From NCBI RefSeq assembly GCF_900128945.1, contig NZ_FQUD01000005.1, positions 62,001 through 126,000 on the forward strand: a DNA stretch of 64,000 nt. Reading direction: 5' to 3'. The stretch is from Chryseobacterium sp. OV279. Its GTDB lineage: Bacteria > Bacteroidota > Bacteroidia > Flavobacteriales > Weeksellaceae. Position numbers and translations under genes: made by a program. Numbering within the stretch: position 1 is the first letter of the stretch; each line of letters opens with the position of its first letter. Shown piece by piece: positions 43,491-52,862 of the stretch. The notes under the pieces were generated by a model that saw only the letters and a list, made by a program, of their open reading frames with translations, did no database searches and was not told the DNA's origin.

Positions 43491-44984
43491 CTATTTCATA
43501 TCCGTCTGCTTTTTCATGTCATACCCCTCGTAATCACAAACGGTTTCCCAGGATAGATTAAGCGCTTTTGCAACGCCTTTTCCATAGTGTGGATCGGCTT
43601 TATAGCAATTTCTGATGTGACGGATCTGGATAAATTGCTGGGCGCCTCCTACAGCATCAGCAGTATTGTTAAATAAAAGTTCTTTCTGCTCATCAGACAT
43701 CAGTCTGAATAGATCTCCGGGTTGGGAAAAATAATCATCATCTTCACGGTGGTCCCAATGTCCGGCATATCCTGACAAAGCTAAAGGTGGTTCTTCATAA
43801 GCCGGCTGCTCCTGCCACTGGCTGAAACTGTTGGGTTCATAAGCGATCTTACTTCCGTAGTTTCCATCAGTTCGCATCGCTCCGTCACGGTGATAAGCCA
43901 TATACGGGCACTTCGGAGCATTCACTGGAATCTGGTGATGATTGACCCCTAAACGGTAACGTTGCGTATCACCATACGAGAACAAACGGCCCTGCAGCAT
44001 TTTATCAGGAGAAAAACCAATTCCAGGAATGATGGTAGCCGGATTAAATGCCGCCTGTTCCACCTCAGCAAAATAATTGGAAGGATTTCGATTCAGGGTG
44101 AATTCTCCAACGGGGATCATCGGATAATCTCCGTGTGGCCATACTTTCGTTAAATCAAAAGGGTTGATGTGATACGTGTCTGCATCCGCTTCTTCCATCA
44201 CCTGAATGTACATCTTCCAGGTAGGGAAGTTTCCGTTTTCTATATTTTCATATAAATCTTTCTGATGACTTTCCCGGTCTTCAGCAATGATTTGTTTTGC
44301 TTCAGCATTGGTGAGATTCTCTATTCCCTGTTGGGTTTTGAAATGAAATTTAACCCAGAAACGTTTATTTTCATGATTAATAAAACTGTACGTATGACTT
44401 CCGAAACCATCCATATGACGGTAAGATTTCGGCAATCCACGATCGCTCATGGTAATGGTGACCTGATGAAGAGATTCAGGAAGAAGCGTCCAGAAGTCCC
44501 AGTTATTATCGGCACTTCTCATATTGGTGCGCGGATCTCTTTTCACGGCATGATTTAAATCCGGAAACTTTAAAGGATCACGCAGGAAGAAAACAGGTGT
44601 ATTGTTTCCTACCAGGTCCCAGTTTCCTTCTTCGGTATAGAATTTCAGGGCAAAACCTCTGATATCCCTTTCTGCATCAGCTGCACCTCTTTCTCCTGCT
44701 ACCGTTGAAAAACGGATGAATAGTGGTGTTTCTTTACCTGTTTCACCAAATAAATTGGCCTTTGTATAGGATGTAATGTCGTGGGTAACTTTAAAAACTC
44801 CGTAAGCTCCCGAGCCCTTGGCGTGCATTCTGCGCTCTGGTATCACTTCACGGTCAAAGTGAGCCATTTTTTCCAGAAACCATATATCCTGAAGTAAGGC
44901 TGGACCACGTTTTCCGGCTGTTAAAATATTCTGATTGTCTGAGACTGGAGCACCCGTTCTGTTTGTTAGATTGTTTTTTTCCAT
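43491..44984 (-). CDS. katA: Catalase (small-subunit, clade 3)
   Basis: The 497-residue monofunctional heme catalase dismutates hydrogen peroxide. Distal His54 lies in RRMHAKGSGAYGVF, and RFSTVAGERGAADAERDIRGFALKFYTEEGNWDLVGNNTPVFF is diagnostic, with the catalytic Asn. The proximal Tyr is in RLFSYGDTQRYRLG. The length is that of the small-subunit type. It is on the same strand as the following ccoNO, separated by 76 nt. OxyR-type control cannot be judged. Confidence 0.96.
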   Translation of the reverse strand: MEKNNLTNRTGAPVSDNQNILTAGKRGPALLQDIWFLEKMAHFDREVIPERRMHAKGSGAYGVFKVTHDITSYTKANLFGETGKETPLFIRFSTVAGERGAADAERDIRGFALKFYTEEGNWDLVGNNTPVFFLRDPLKFPDLNHAVKRDPRTNMRSADNNWDFWTLLPESLHQVTITMSDRGLPKSYRHMDGFGSHTYSFINHENKRFWVKFHFKTQQGIENLTNAEAKQIIAEDRESHQKDLYENIENGNFPTWKMYIQVMEEADADTYHINPFDLTKVWPHGDYPMIPVGEFTLNRNPSNYFAEVEQAAFNPATIIPGIGFSPDKMLQGRLFSYGDTQRYRLGVNHHQIPVNAPKCPYMAYHRDGAMRTDGNYGSKIAYEPNSFSQWQEQPAYEEPPLALSGYAGHWDHREDDDYFSQPGDLFRLMSDEQKELLFNNTADAVGGAQQFIQIRHIRNCYKADPHYGKGVAKALNLSWETVCDYEGYDMKKQTDMK

Positions 44985-45132
44985 CTGAAAAGCTTTTTAA
45001 TTGGGTGTAAAGCTACCCACTTCCAATTTTTTTACTCTCATCCAGAATGATTAAAAAGCTGTGGTCCAATGGATCAGATGATGGTTTTTTGCTTGGACAG
45101 ATGGACATGATTTATGGAAAGCCCAAAAACAA

Positions 45133-45164
45133 AAACAGCAAAAACCCTGGGGTTTCTGCTGTTT
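45133..45164 (-). terminator. Terminator after the outer-membrane receptor gene
   Basis: AAACAGCA...AAACC (45133-45146) pairs with GGTTT...TGCTGTTT (45151-45164), one mismatch, 4-nt loop. The minus strand is T-rich beyond it. It lies 66 nt past the stop of 45231-47372. Confidence 0.75.
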
Positions 45165-45230
45165 AATTTATTTTTTGTCTGATGAATTCTGAAATGTTTT
45201 TTCAGGACTTATCAAGGTTAAATCGGTACT

Positions 45231-47372
45231 TTATTTTCCGCCGCCACTGTTTTTCTCAACATCTATTTTCGTGTTTCCTTTTACCTTCTGGTTTCCGAAA
45301 CGTTTTACGAATGAAAGGGAAAATCCATACCAGTCGGATCTTGTAGCAGTTCTGGAGGTTCCTTCCTGGCTGTAGCTTGTGGAGTCAAAATTGGGTCTGC
45401 TGAAAATATTCATCAGCTGAAGACTGACTTCCATCTGTGTTTTAGGGAATATTTTTGTGGCAGAGATATTATGGAAAATATTCGTTTTATTGGCGTATGA
45501 ATTTCCGTTATTCTGGTTAGAAAGCTCTGCCCAGAGACTCAGATTGATGTTTTTGTTAAACAGGTTCGTGTAGGATACATTGGCTGAGGCTCCTACATAA
45601 TTGATGTATTTTTGCCCTTTCAAATCGTTGATCTCATTAAAGTCATGATTGTCAATGTAGTACCATCCGACTCCGACATTCACATTCAGCTTGTTTTTCA
45701 GGAAGGTCTGGTTGGTATTCGCAAAAAGGTAATACTTCTGCACTTTTCCGTTGAAATTATCAGGAAGGGTTACCAGCCTGCCGTCTTCCTCAGCTAAAGA
45801 TGTCCAGTAATCCTTGTCGGTATACATATACCTTGCGGAAAGGAAGTATTTTTTAAGAATTCCCAACTTCATATACACCCTGTGACTCGGGTTGGGTTCC
45901 AGATCCATGTTTCCACGGGAGAACGTCCCCTCATTTGTAGGAACAAGAAAAGGATTGAACTCCGAATACCATGGACGCCAAAGATTACGGTTGTAGGTCA
46001 GGGTCAGGTCATATTTATCTGAAAAAGAATACTTCAATAACAAATTGGGAAGCAAAGTACTGTAGGAATCCTTTCTGTTTTTTCCGGATATATCCTCTCT
46101 CATTTTATAATCGATATGTTCATAACGGACTCCGACTCTTGTTTCCAGCTTTTCGAAGAAGGTTTTGCTGTAGTTCGCATACAGGGAATTGATATTGTCT
46201 TCGTAATGAAAAACATCATTGGTACGGAGATTATCCACATTGTTTCCTGAAAGCGTATTTGGGATCACATTATTGTTGAAATCCATTTTTCCGCCCACTT
46301 CAAAGCTTCCGCCTTTTCCCAGAGGCTGGGTATAATCTATTTTGATGTAATAGTTTCTGGTCTGCTCATGAGAATTGATTCCCAACTGACTTACTTTTGA
46401 GTTATCGCTGTATGTTTTTAAAAATTCATTGAGATTCTCCTGAGAATTGTAATTGGAACCTAAGTTGACATCCAGAATTCTGTTTTTCTCCTTGTCATAA
46501 TATTTATAAAAAACATTCGTCCCCAATGTGCGGTATCTACCTGTTACATCCTGATCCTGATGATAAGATTCGGGATCCTGACTGTTCCTGGTTCTGAGGA
46601 AATCTGCGTCAGAAGTTGAAGTGTTTTTACTTTGATAATATTCCAGAATAAGACCTATATTGTTTTTGTCATTCAATTCATATTCGGAAGTAGAGGACAT
46701 GGATGGGCTTTTGCCGCGTCCCAAAGTTTCGTTGCTGCTTTGCGTAATATCATTATCCTTATACAGCATATTAAGACTGGTATTTCTCTGGAAATAAGTA
46801 TTATCACTATAACTTCCGATCAGGGTCTGCGTGAAATTTTTCTTGTGGTAATTAAGGTTAATGTTCGTATACTGAGAATTTTTGGCGTTTTGTCTGTTAT
46901 TAAAGGTTACGCTGCCTTTCATTCCTTCATCATCCCTTCTTTTAAGAACAATATTAATGACTGATCCTGCTGTTTCATAGCGTGATGACGGGCTTGTGAT
47001 GACTTCAATTTTCATCAGATTATCTGCAGGAATGGTTTTCAGATATTCCTTTAATTCCTTACCAGTAAATACAGATTTTCTGTCGTTGATATAAACCGTA
47101 ACAGATTCACCTTCTGCTTTCACTGCATCATTATTGTCAATACTTACTAAAGGTGTCATTCTCAAAACGTCCCAGGTGGTATTTCCTGCCAGGATAGAAC
47201 TGTTGGATACATTAAAAACCGTTCTGTCTGCCTTAGATTCCACAGTAGGTTTTCTTGCTGTTAATGTAACGCCTTCAATTTGATTTTCCTTCTGCTTGAT
47301 GGTGTCGTTTTTAGCCTGTGAAAAGACCAGAGATCCCATCAGTAAAGCTGCCGAACATATAATTATCTTCAT
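45231..47372 (-). CDS. Outer-membrane beta-barrel receptor (TonB-dependent-like)
   Basis: The 713-residue protein has a signal peptide (MKIIICSAALLMGSLVFSQ), then a plug-like domain (EGVTLTARKPTVESKADRTVF...WDVLRMTPLVSIDNNDAVKAEGESVTVYIND), then a large OMP_b-brl-type barrel with many aromatic strands. The pattern is that of the outer-membrane beta-barrel family common in Bacteroidetes, but it lacks the usual N-terminal carboxypeptidase-regulatory-like domain (~100 residues), starting directly at the plug. No SusD partner is adjacent, so the ligand is unknown. It may be a small peptide or siderophore receptor. Confidence 0.82.
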   Translation of the reverse strand: MKIIICSAALLMGSLVFSQAKNDTIKQKENQIEGVTLTARKPTVESKADRTVFNVSNSSILAGNTTWDVLRMTPLVSIDNNDAVKAEGESVTVYINDRKSVFTGKELKEYLKTIPADNLMKIEVITSPSSRYETAGSVINIVLKRRDDEGMKGSVTFNNRQNAKNSQYTNINLNYHKKNFTQTLIGSYSDNTYFQRNTSLNMLYKDNDITQSSNETLGRGKSPSMSSTSEYELNDKNNIGLILEYYQSKNTSTSDADFLRTRNSQDPESYHQDQDVTGRYRTLGTNVFYKYYDKEKNRILDVNLGSNYNSQENLNEFLKTYSDNSKVSQLGINSHEQTRNYYIKIDYTQPLGKGGSFEVGGKMDFNNNVIPNTLSGNNVDNLRTNDVFHYEDNINSLYANYSKTFFEKLETRVGVRYEHIDYKMREDISGKNRKDSYSTLLPNLLLKYSFSDKYDLTLTYNRNLWRPWYSEFNPFLVPTNEGTFSRGNMDLEPNPSHRVYMKLGILKKYFLSARYMYTDKDYWTSLAEEDGRLVTLPDNFNGKVQKYYLFANTNQTFLKNKLNVNVGVGWYYIDNHDFNEINDLKGQKYINYVGASANVSYTNLFNKNINLSLWAELSNQNNGNSYANKTNIFHNISATKIFPKTQMEVSLQLMNIFSRPNFDSTSYSQEGTSRTATRSDWYGFSLSFVKRFGNQKVKGNTKIDVEKNSGGGK

Positions 47373-47606
47373 TCAAAGTGATATTTCACCAATAAGACAC
47401 TTATTGCAGGATGTTTGTTACATCAATCAGAGAAAATAAATGAAAAATTAATAAGGGAAGACAATAAATTAATGTTTTTGTAGTGTAAACCTATTCATAA
47501 ATCTATGCTTCGTACGGAAAAATAAAGTAAACGACATCCTTTATTCGTTGATCTATTTGAATAAAGAATCTAATCCCTATATTTATTATTCTGATTTAAT
47601 CCTTAA

Positions 47607-48686
47607 ATGATGAAGGTTCAGAACAAAAACAACAACGGAATGAATTTAAAAAAACAAATGGGACAGTTTCCCAATGAAAAACGAAAAGCCTATTTTAATA
47701 CACTTCCCAATTATACCAACGGAAAATTTCAGAATATTCTTCCTACGCCAGCATTGCTGGAAGGGGAAAGTATGACCAAATTACTTCTGCAGACCTTATG
47801 TAAAATAGAAAACGTAACCCCAAAATCCCCGATTCCGTTTGTAACCACAGACCTGAAGAACCTGAAACCCGAAGACAATGTTCTCGTATGGTTCGGGCAC
47901 AGCTCTTATTTTATTCAGGTTGATGGCAAAAAGTTTCTGGTAGATCCTGTATTCAGCGGGAATGCTTCTCCAATGCCCGGTTCTATAAAAGCATTTCCGG
48001 GTTCAGACCATTACAAACCGGAAGATATGCCGGAGATTGATGTTCTTCTTATTTCCCATGATCATTGGGATCATCTGGACTATTCAACAGTTCAGACGCT
48101 GAAAGACAAAGTAGGCCAGGTCATTTGCGGACTGGGAACGGGACAGCATTTTGAATACTGGGGCTGGGAAGCAGAAAGAATAATCGAGAAAAACTGGTGG
48201 GAAAGCATTGATCTGGCAGATGGTTTCAGTATTACACTGACCCCAGCAAGACATTTCTCGGGAAGACTTCTGAATAGAAATATTTCCCTTTGGACTTCCT
48301 TTGTGCTGCAGACTCCATCCAAAAAACTTTTTCTGGGTGGCGACAGCGGTTACGGAAATCATTTTACAGAGATCGGCGAGAAGTACGGACCTTTTGATCT
48401 TGCCGTAATGGAATGCGGGCAGTACAACGAAAAATGGCCCTACATTCACAGCCTGCCCGAACAGATTATTCAGGAAGTACAGGAACTAAAAGCCAAAAAC
48501 TTTATTCCCGTTCATAATTCAAAATTCAAACTGGCTCAGCATCCGTGGTTTGAGCCTTTGGAACTTGTTTCAAAATATGCAGAAGAAAACAAGATTCCGG
48601 TTACCCATCCGATGATTGGTGAAAAAGTAAATCTGAATCAGCTGGGAGAAATTACGTGGAAAAAATGGTGGCAAGATTCGATGTAA
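47607..48686 (+). CDS. MBL-fold metallohydrolase (UlaG / NAPE-PLD-like)
   Basis: The 359-residue protein has the zinc motif SHDHWDHLDY (HxHxDH), preceded by VLVWFGHSSYFIQVDGKKFLVDPVFSG and followed by LTPARHFSGR and LFLGGDSGYGNHF, the full pattern of the NAPE-PLD / UlaG-like metallo-beta-lactamase group. A C-terminal FIPVHNSKFKLAQHPWFEPLE supplies the final ligand region. Homologues include phospholipase-like and lactonase enzymes; the substrate is unknown. ATG codons lie at 47607 and 47610. Confidence 0.85.
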   Translation: MMKVQNKNNNGMNLKKQMGQFPNEKRKAYFNTLPNYTNGKFQNILPTPALLEGESMTKLLLQTLCKIENVTPKSPIPFVTTDLKNLKPEDNVLVWFGHSSYFIQVDGKKFLVDPVFSGNASPMPGSIKAFPGSDHYKPEDMPEIDVLLISHDHWDHLDYSTVQTLKDKVGQVICGLGTGQHFEYWGWEAERIIEKNWWESIDLADGFSITLTPARHFSGRLLNRNISLWTSFVLQTPSKKLFLGGDSGYGNHFTEIGEKYGPFDLAVMECGQYNEKWPYIHSLPEQIIQEVQELKAKNFIPVHNSKFKLAQHPWFEPLELVSKYAEENKIPVTHPMIGEKVNLNQLGEITWKKWWQDSM

Positions 48687-48753
48687 GAAAAATAATTCTG
48701 TTTCAATGATTTTATTGAACATGATGATACGATCATAAGCTTATTAAAAAAAA

Positions 48754-48784
48754 GGCTTCGGCGGCCCTTTGGGCCGCCGAAGCC
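48754..48784 (-). terminator. Very strong GC-rich terminator
   Basis: GGCTTCGGCGGCCC (48754-48767), loop TTT, GGGCCGCCGAAGCC (48771-48784): a perfect 14-bp stem. The A-run on its left is the T-run for the minus-strand DUF4822 gene, and it also lies beyond the stop of the converging MBL gene. Confidence 0.9.
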
Positions 48785-48813
48785 TATCCATGATCAACTA
48801 ACTTAAAAAATAT

Positions 48814-49665
48814 CTATGGTTCCTTATGATCTACTTTGGTATGAATGATATCGTAGTAGACAGAAGGATTTCCTGCATCAGGAGTGATTCTGTAGTTAAA
48901 TTCAGAACTGTTCAGCGTAAGAATATCAACAGTTCTGGTGAAAAGTACATTGCCGTTCGCGTCCAGAGCGGTGATTGTTCTCTTCTTTCCGTCCGGAGAA
49001 ATAGACCATGTTCCCTGAGATCTCAACACATTATTCAGTCCGTAAATGGTAAAAGTACCATTCGCTTTAAAATAAGAATATCCAACAAAACCGGAAACAC
49101 TAGGATCAGTTAAAGCTACCGGATTTCCGCTGCTGTTTTTAGCACCTGTCGTTTCCCACGGGGTAGAAGCTAAAGTAAGCTGGCCATTCGCTGGTTCAGC
49201 GTGAGCCGTTCTAGTGTGGACAATATCGTAATAAACAGAAGGATCACTTGGATTGGTGTGAATTCTGTACGTGAATTCATTGTTGTTCAATACCAGAATA
49301 TCCACAGAACGGGTAAAGATGGTCGTCCCGTCTGGGTTCAATGCCGTGATGATTCTGGTTTTTCCCAACGGATCTACAGACCATGTTCCTCTCGATCTTA
49401 AAACGTCATTCAGACCGTAAATCACGAAATTTCCATCGGCTTTAAAGTAAGCAAAACCTACAAACCCGTTTACACTGGCATCGTTGAGGTTCACCGTCTG
49501 ACCATTCTTGTCTCTTGCAGCCGTGGTTTCCCAGGGAGTGGAAGAAAGTTTCTGTGAGGGAGTGATCTGTTCCATGACCATGTCGTCGTTATCAGAGCAT
49601 GAAACAAAAGCAGCAGATAAAAGCATTGCTGTCAGCAGGTAACATAATTTTTTCAAGGTATTCAT
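48814..49665 (-). CDS. Lipoprotein with tandem DUF4822 domains
   Basis: The 283-residue protein has a lipoprotein signal (LLSAAFVSC, Cys about residue 23). It then has two ~120-residue copies of one domain. The first runs LSSTPWETTAARDKNGQTVN to YYDIVHTRTAHAEP, the second LASTPWETTGAKNSSGNPVA to YYDIIHTKVDHKEP. The pattern FVGYSYFKANGTFTIYGL and GTWSI....KKRTITALD fits DUF4822. The copies are clearly homologous (more than half identical by eye). Membrane-anchored; function unknown. Confidence 0.85.
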   Translation of the reverse strand: MNTLKKLCYLLTAMLLSAAFVSCSDNDDMVMEQITPSQKLSSTPWETTAARDKNGQTVNLNDASVNGFVGFAYFKADGNFVIYGLNDVLRSRGTWSVDPLGKTRIITALNPDGTTIFTRSVDILVLNNNEFTYRIHTNPSDPSVYYDIVHTRTAHAEPANGQLTLASTPWETTGAKNSSGNPVALTDPSVSGFVGYSYFKANGTFTIYGLNNVLRSQGTWSISPDGKKRTITALDANGNVLFTRTVDILTLNSSEFNYRITPDAGNPSVYYDIIHTKVDHKEP

Positions 49666-50057
49666 AATCTATATTTTTTATTCTCTGCAAACATATTCCT
49701 TATGAAAATCAAAACGTTGTACGAAATATCTCTTTTGTTGTAGAATGTATAACTCCACCTTTCAGATGTTGATAAATTAATACCAATTCGGGATAAAGTT
49801 GAGATCTTGTCATAATGAGGTAAGGAAGTTTGAAGATGGAAGATGGAAGTTTTTTGAAGACCAAAGCAAAACTGTAACTTGGCCCTATTCATTTTTTTAT
49901 AATTTCATCAAATTTTACAGGAATTGTTGAAATTAGCGTCTAACAGTACTTCCAGCCTCCATCTTCCATCTTCCGGCTCTTCGAGTTAAATTTAAAATCA
50001 TAGCCAGTCAAAAACAGATTCCTGTCATTATATCCGCTTAAAAAACTATTTTTGAGT
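49666..50057. other. Intergenic region before the tRNA-like island
   Basis: This 392-nt gap holds no gene I can support. It carries the DUF4822 promoter at its left end. It also contains GGAAGATGGAAG at about 49836-49847, with inverted copies in CCATCTTCCATCTTCC at about 49957-49972, which can pair over ~100 nt. The same word recurs near 8585 and 17850. Confidence 0.4.
49688..49695 (-). promoter_or_regulatory. Candidate -7 box for the DUF4822 lipoprotein
   Basis: Minus-strand TATGTTTG, matching TAnnTTTG, 22 nt upstream of the start codon. A TTTTG lies ~14 nt further upstream, tighter than the usual spacer. Confidence 0.4.
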
Positions 50058-50771
50058 ATGAATAACAGAAACCGCGGAAAAAACACCGGTGATGATGTGA
50101 TTTTCGGTTCGCAAAAACAGGTTGATAAGCTGAAAATGGCGGTTCAGGATATGTTGTATCTATTAAGCAGAGATTATCCTGAAAAAGCTTCTTCTGAACT
50201 CGTGGGAAACCGATATAAGCTGAAAACACGTCAAATTCAGGCATTGCGCGGAGCTTCCGCATCTGAACAGCAGATACAGCATAGAAAAGATAAACAGCTG
50301 GATGTTTCGGATCTGAAAAACAAAATCCTGTATCTGGATGGTTTCAATGTATTGATTTTAATGGAAAGTTTACTGTCCGGTGCTTATATTTTTGAAGGAG
50401 CAGACGGATGTTTGCGCGATCTTTCAGGCGTTCACGGAACGTATAAAAGAGTCAACCAAACTCAAAGAGCGGTGGAATTGGTGGCTGCATTTTTTAGGAA
50501 AGCTGAGGTACAGAAGCTCGTCTGGATTTTTGACAAACCGGTTTCCAACAGCGGAAGGATTAAACAAATCGTCCTTGATTTTGCAGAAGAAAACAAACTG
50601 AACTGGGAAGCAGCACTGGAATTCAATCCGGATAAGTTTTTAGCAGAAAATTCAGAAATTGCCGTGTCTTCAGATGCATGGATTCTGGATCATTGTCAAC
50701 AATGGTTCAATCTCATTGCACATCTGATCACAGAAGAAAAACTGGAGGTTAATCTCATCAAAATGATTTGA
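50058..50771 (+). CDS. DUF434 / DUF5616 protein
   Basis: I use the ATG at 50058. The 237-residue protein has an N-terminal DUF434 pattern (DVIFGSQKQVDKLKMAVQDMLYLLSRDYPEKASSELVGNRYKLKTRQIQALRG) and the C-terminal part ILYLDGFNVLILMESLL...FRKAEVQKLVWIFDKPVSNSGR, which fits the DUF5616 half. The LDGFN strand is reminiscent of a PIN/Toprim-like acidic site, but that is inference. It opens the island: the next gene starts 2 nt after its stop, so it is co-transcribed with the amber-interrupted gene and probably with the SDR gene. Confidence 0.8.
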   Translation: MNNRNRGKNTGDDVIFGSQKQVDKLKMAVQDMLYLLSRDYPEKASSELVGNRYKLKTRQIQALRGASASEQQIQHRKDKQLDVSDLKNKILYLDGFNVLILMESLLSGAYIFEGADGCLRDLSGVHGTYKRVNQTQRAVELVAAFFRKAEVQKLVWIFDKPVSNSGRIKQIVLDFAEENKLNWEAALEFNPDKFLAENSEIAVSSDAWILDHCQQWFNLIAHLITEEKLEVNLIKMI

Positions 50772-50773
50772 GA

Positions 50774-51424
50774 ATGAATTTGTTTACACCTTATATTCCG
50801 TTAATTTCAGATTCCTGGACAGAAAAATACCAGGCCATTCTTGCTGAAGAACATCTGCAGGCGGTGGAAAAAAATATCAGTAAATTTCAGGATAATACGC
50901 TGGAATAGGAACTTCCATATTTTAATGAAGAAATAAAACCGGACCGAACGAAAAGTTTTGAGCAGTTCATCGATATATTCCAAAGCAACGACTCCGATGA
51001 GGTGAAAGCATCACGACTTGAAAATATCCCATTTGAGCATTGGCTGAATATTCTTGGGCAGCGACTGACATCCGCCAGCATCCGGGATGAAAATGCTGTT
51101 CCGCCTTTAAAAGAGATGTTAATCGAAGCCTGCATGAAACCTTTTAACAGTGAAATTACCATTGCACAGAGAGCCTGTGAAAAGCATATCGGAAGAATGG
51201 ATGATCAGTTTTGGGGCGAAATCAAAGGAAATAATATGCAGAAACAGGGAAAAGTCATGGAAAAGATCAGCTATATTCTTGACAACAGAACCTGGTGGAA
51301 TGTTTTCTATCATTACAAACATGAGCTTGTTTTTGAAGTCAGGGAAAAAAAAGGTCACGGAATCCGGTGGAGCCACGGCGGGAAACAGCTGATCGGTTTT
51401 CTTGAAAAATTTATCAACAAATAA
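50774..51424 (+). pseudogene. Unknown gene interrupted by an in-frame TAG codon
   Basis: An ATG at 50774 begins MNLFTPYIPLISDSWTEKYQ. The frame meets TAG at 50906-50908 (codon 45) and then runs open to TAA at 51422-51424, with homogeneous codon use and coding composition on both sides. Without the stop it would be a 216-residue protein with a helical N-terminal half and a basic, Trp-rich C-terminal part (DNRTWWNVFYHYKHELVFEVREKKGHGIRWSHGGKQL). I recognise no family. It overlaps none of its neighbours: 2 nt after the DUF434 stop, 68 nt before the SDR start. It is a candidate pseudogene, or the TAG may be read through. A downstream restart is another possibility (for example ATG at 51002). Confidence 0.6.
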
Positions 51425-51492
51425 CAAATAAATTTCAGTGCGTAAAAAGATTGCGTACTGCGCAGATAATTTTGCAGATATAAACTGAAGCT

Positions 51493-52857
51493 ATGAATTT
51501 TTCAGATCAAAAATTTTCACAAAACGAATGGGAAACATGTCTCAAGGTATTGGATGCTTTGAAAGACGATCCGTTCCTCAATCCTGACAATAAAACATTT
51601 TCAGGACTGATCACGAAAATTCATAAGAACGCAAAAAAACAGAACCGCCAGGAAAATTATTCCATGATGAAATCTCATGATCTCGCAGTGAGTTCTGATG
51701 CTGTCTTGATGCAAAAAGCATTGGCAGGTGCTTCAGCTTTCTATGATGAAGAAAAAGAGGAAACAAAACTCACTCCGCTTCAGATCCCAAAAAACTGCTA
51801 CTGCTGTAACCAAAGCTATCAGTATGCCCATTCTTTTTACACAAGACTTTGTCCGAAATGTGCCGCAGAAAACTATGAAAAACGTTTTGAAATGGCAGAC
51901 CTCAAAGGAAGAAATGTAATCCTGACGGGAGGAAGAGTAAAAGTAGGATGGGCCACCGCGCTGAAACTGTTGAGAAACGGGGCCAATTTGGTTTTGACAA
52001 CCCGTTTTCCCGCATTGGCGCTGGAAATGATGCAGCAGGAAGCAGATTACGAAGACTGGAAAGAAAGTCTTTGGATATACGGTTTGGATTTGAGAAATCT
52101 AAAGGCGATACAGGATTTTATAGATTTTTATAAAACCCGTTTTGATACACTGGATATCCTGATCAATAATGCCGCTCAAACCATAAAATATCCGGATGAA
52201 TACTATCTTCCGATCATCAGTCGTGAGAAAGAAAAGTGTGTTGAATTTAAAAACATTCAGAATCTTTTCCCCAATCAGACGGAAATTTCAAGCGAAATTG
52301 CAAAACTTGAATATGCACAGAACGATGAAACTCCGGTGGCACTTACCCGTTTCGGACAGCCTGTGGATAACAGAGAAAAAACGAGCTGGAATTCTACACT
52401 GGAAGAAGTTTCCATGTATGAACTGGTAGAGGTAAATCTGATCAATCATATCGCGCCTTATTTTCTGATCAAAGAACTGAAACCTTTGATGAAAAACTCA
52501 GCATTTCAGGAGAAATTCATCATCAATGTCACATCTTCGGAAGGTATTTTCAGCTACGATAATAAAACGGTATTTCATCCGCACACGAATATGACAAAAG
52601 CGGCCCTGAATATGATGACGCTTACCTCTGCAAAAGAATTTGAAAATGATCAGATTTATATGAGTGCCGTGGATGTAGGATGGATTTCTACAGGTGCGAA
52701 AGAAAGTCTTCGAAAAAAACAGTTTGAGCAGGGATATATTCCGCCGCTGGATTCTGTAGACGGAGCTGCGCGAATTTTGCATCCGGTCGTTGAGGGAATA
52801 AAAGGAAATTATTACAGCGGAGTACTGCTGAAAAATTATAAAATAAATGCCTGGTAA
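51493..52857 (+). CDS. Zinc-ribbon-containing SDR-like protein lacking the catalytic Tyr
   Basis: The 454-residue protein has an N-terminal helical part (1-95), a Zn ribbon (Cys102, Cys104/105, Cys120, Cys123; NCYCCN...LCPKC), and an SDR Rossmann domain from ~138. The nucleotide loop is TGGRVKVG (145-152), lacking the middle Gly of TGxxxGxG; NNAA follows at 226-229. At the active site Ser is kept (INVTSSEGI) but the YxxxK position reads TNMTK, with Thr in place of Tyr. Classical NAD(P)-dependent reduction is therefore doubtful. It follows the amber-interrupted gene and lies 5 nt before the first tRNA-like RNA. An RNA-linked role is inference from location only. Confidence 0.8.
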   Translation: MNFSDQKFSQNEWETCLKVLDALKDDPFLNPDNKTFSGLITKIHKNAKKQNRQENYSMMKSHDLAVSSDAVLMQKALAGASAFYDEEKEETKLTPLQIPKNCYCCNQSYQYAHSFYTRLCPKCAAENYEKRFEMADLKGRNVILTGGRVKVGWATALKLLRNGANLVLTTRFPALALEMMQQEADYEDWKESLWIYGLDLRNLKAIQDFIDFYKTRFDTLDILINNAAQTIKYPDEYYLPIISREKEKCVEFKNIQNLFPNQTEISSEIAKLEYAQNDETPVALTRFGQPVDNREKTSWNSTLEEVSMYELVEVNLINHIAPYFLIKELKPLMKNSAFQEKFIINVTSSEGIFSYDNKTVFHPHTNMTKAALNMMTLTSAKEFENDQIYMSAVDVGWISTGAKESLRKKQFEQGYIPPLDSVDGAARILHPVVEGIKGNYYSGVLLKNYKINAW

Positions 52858-52862
52858 AAGGA

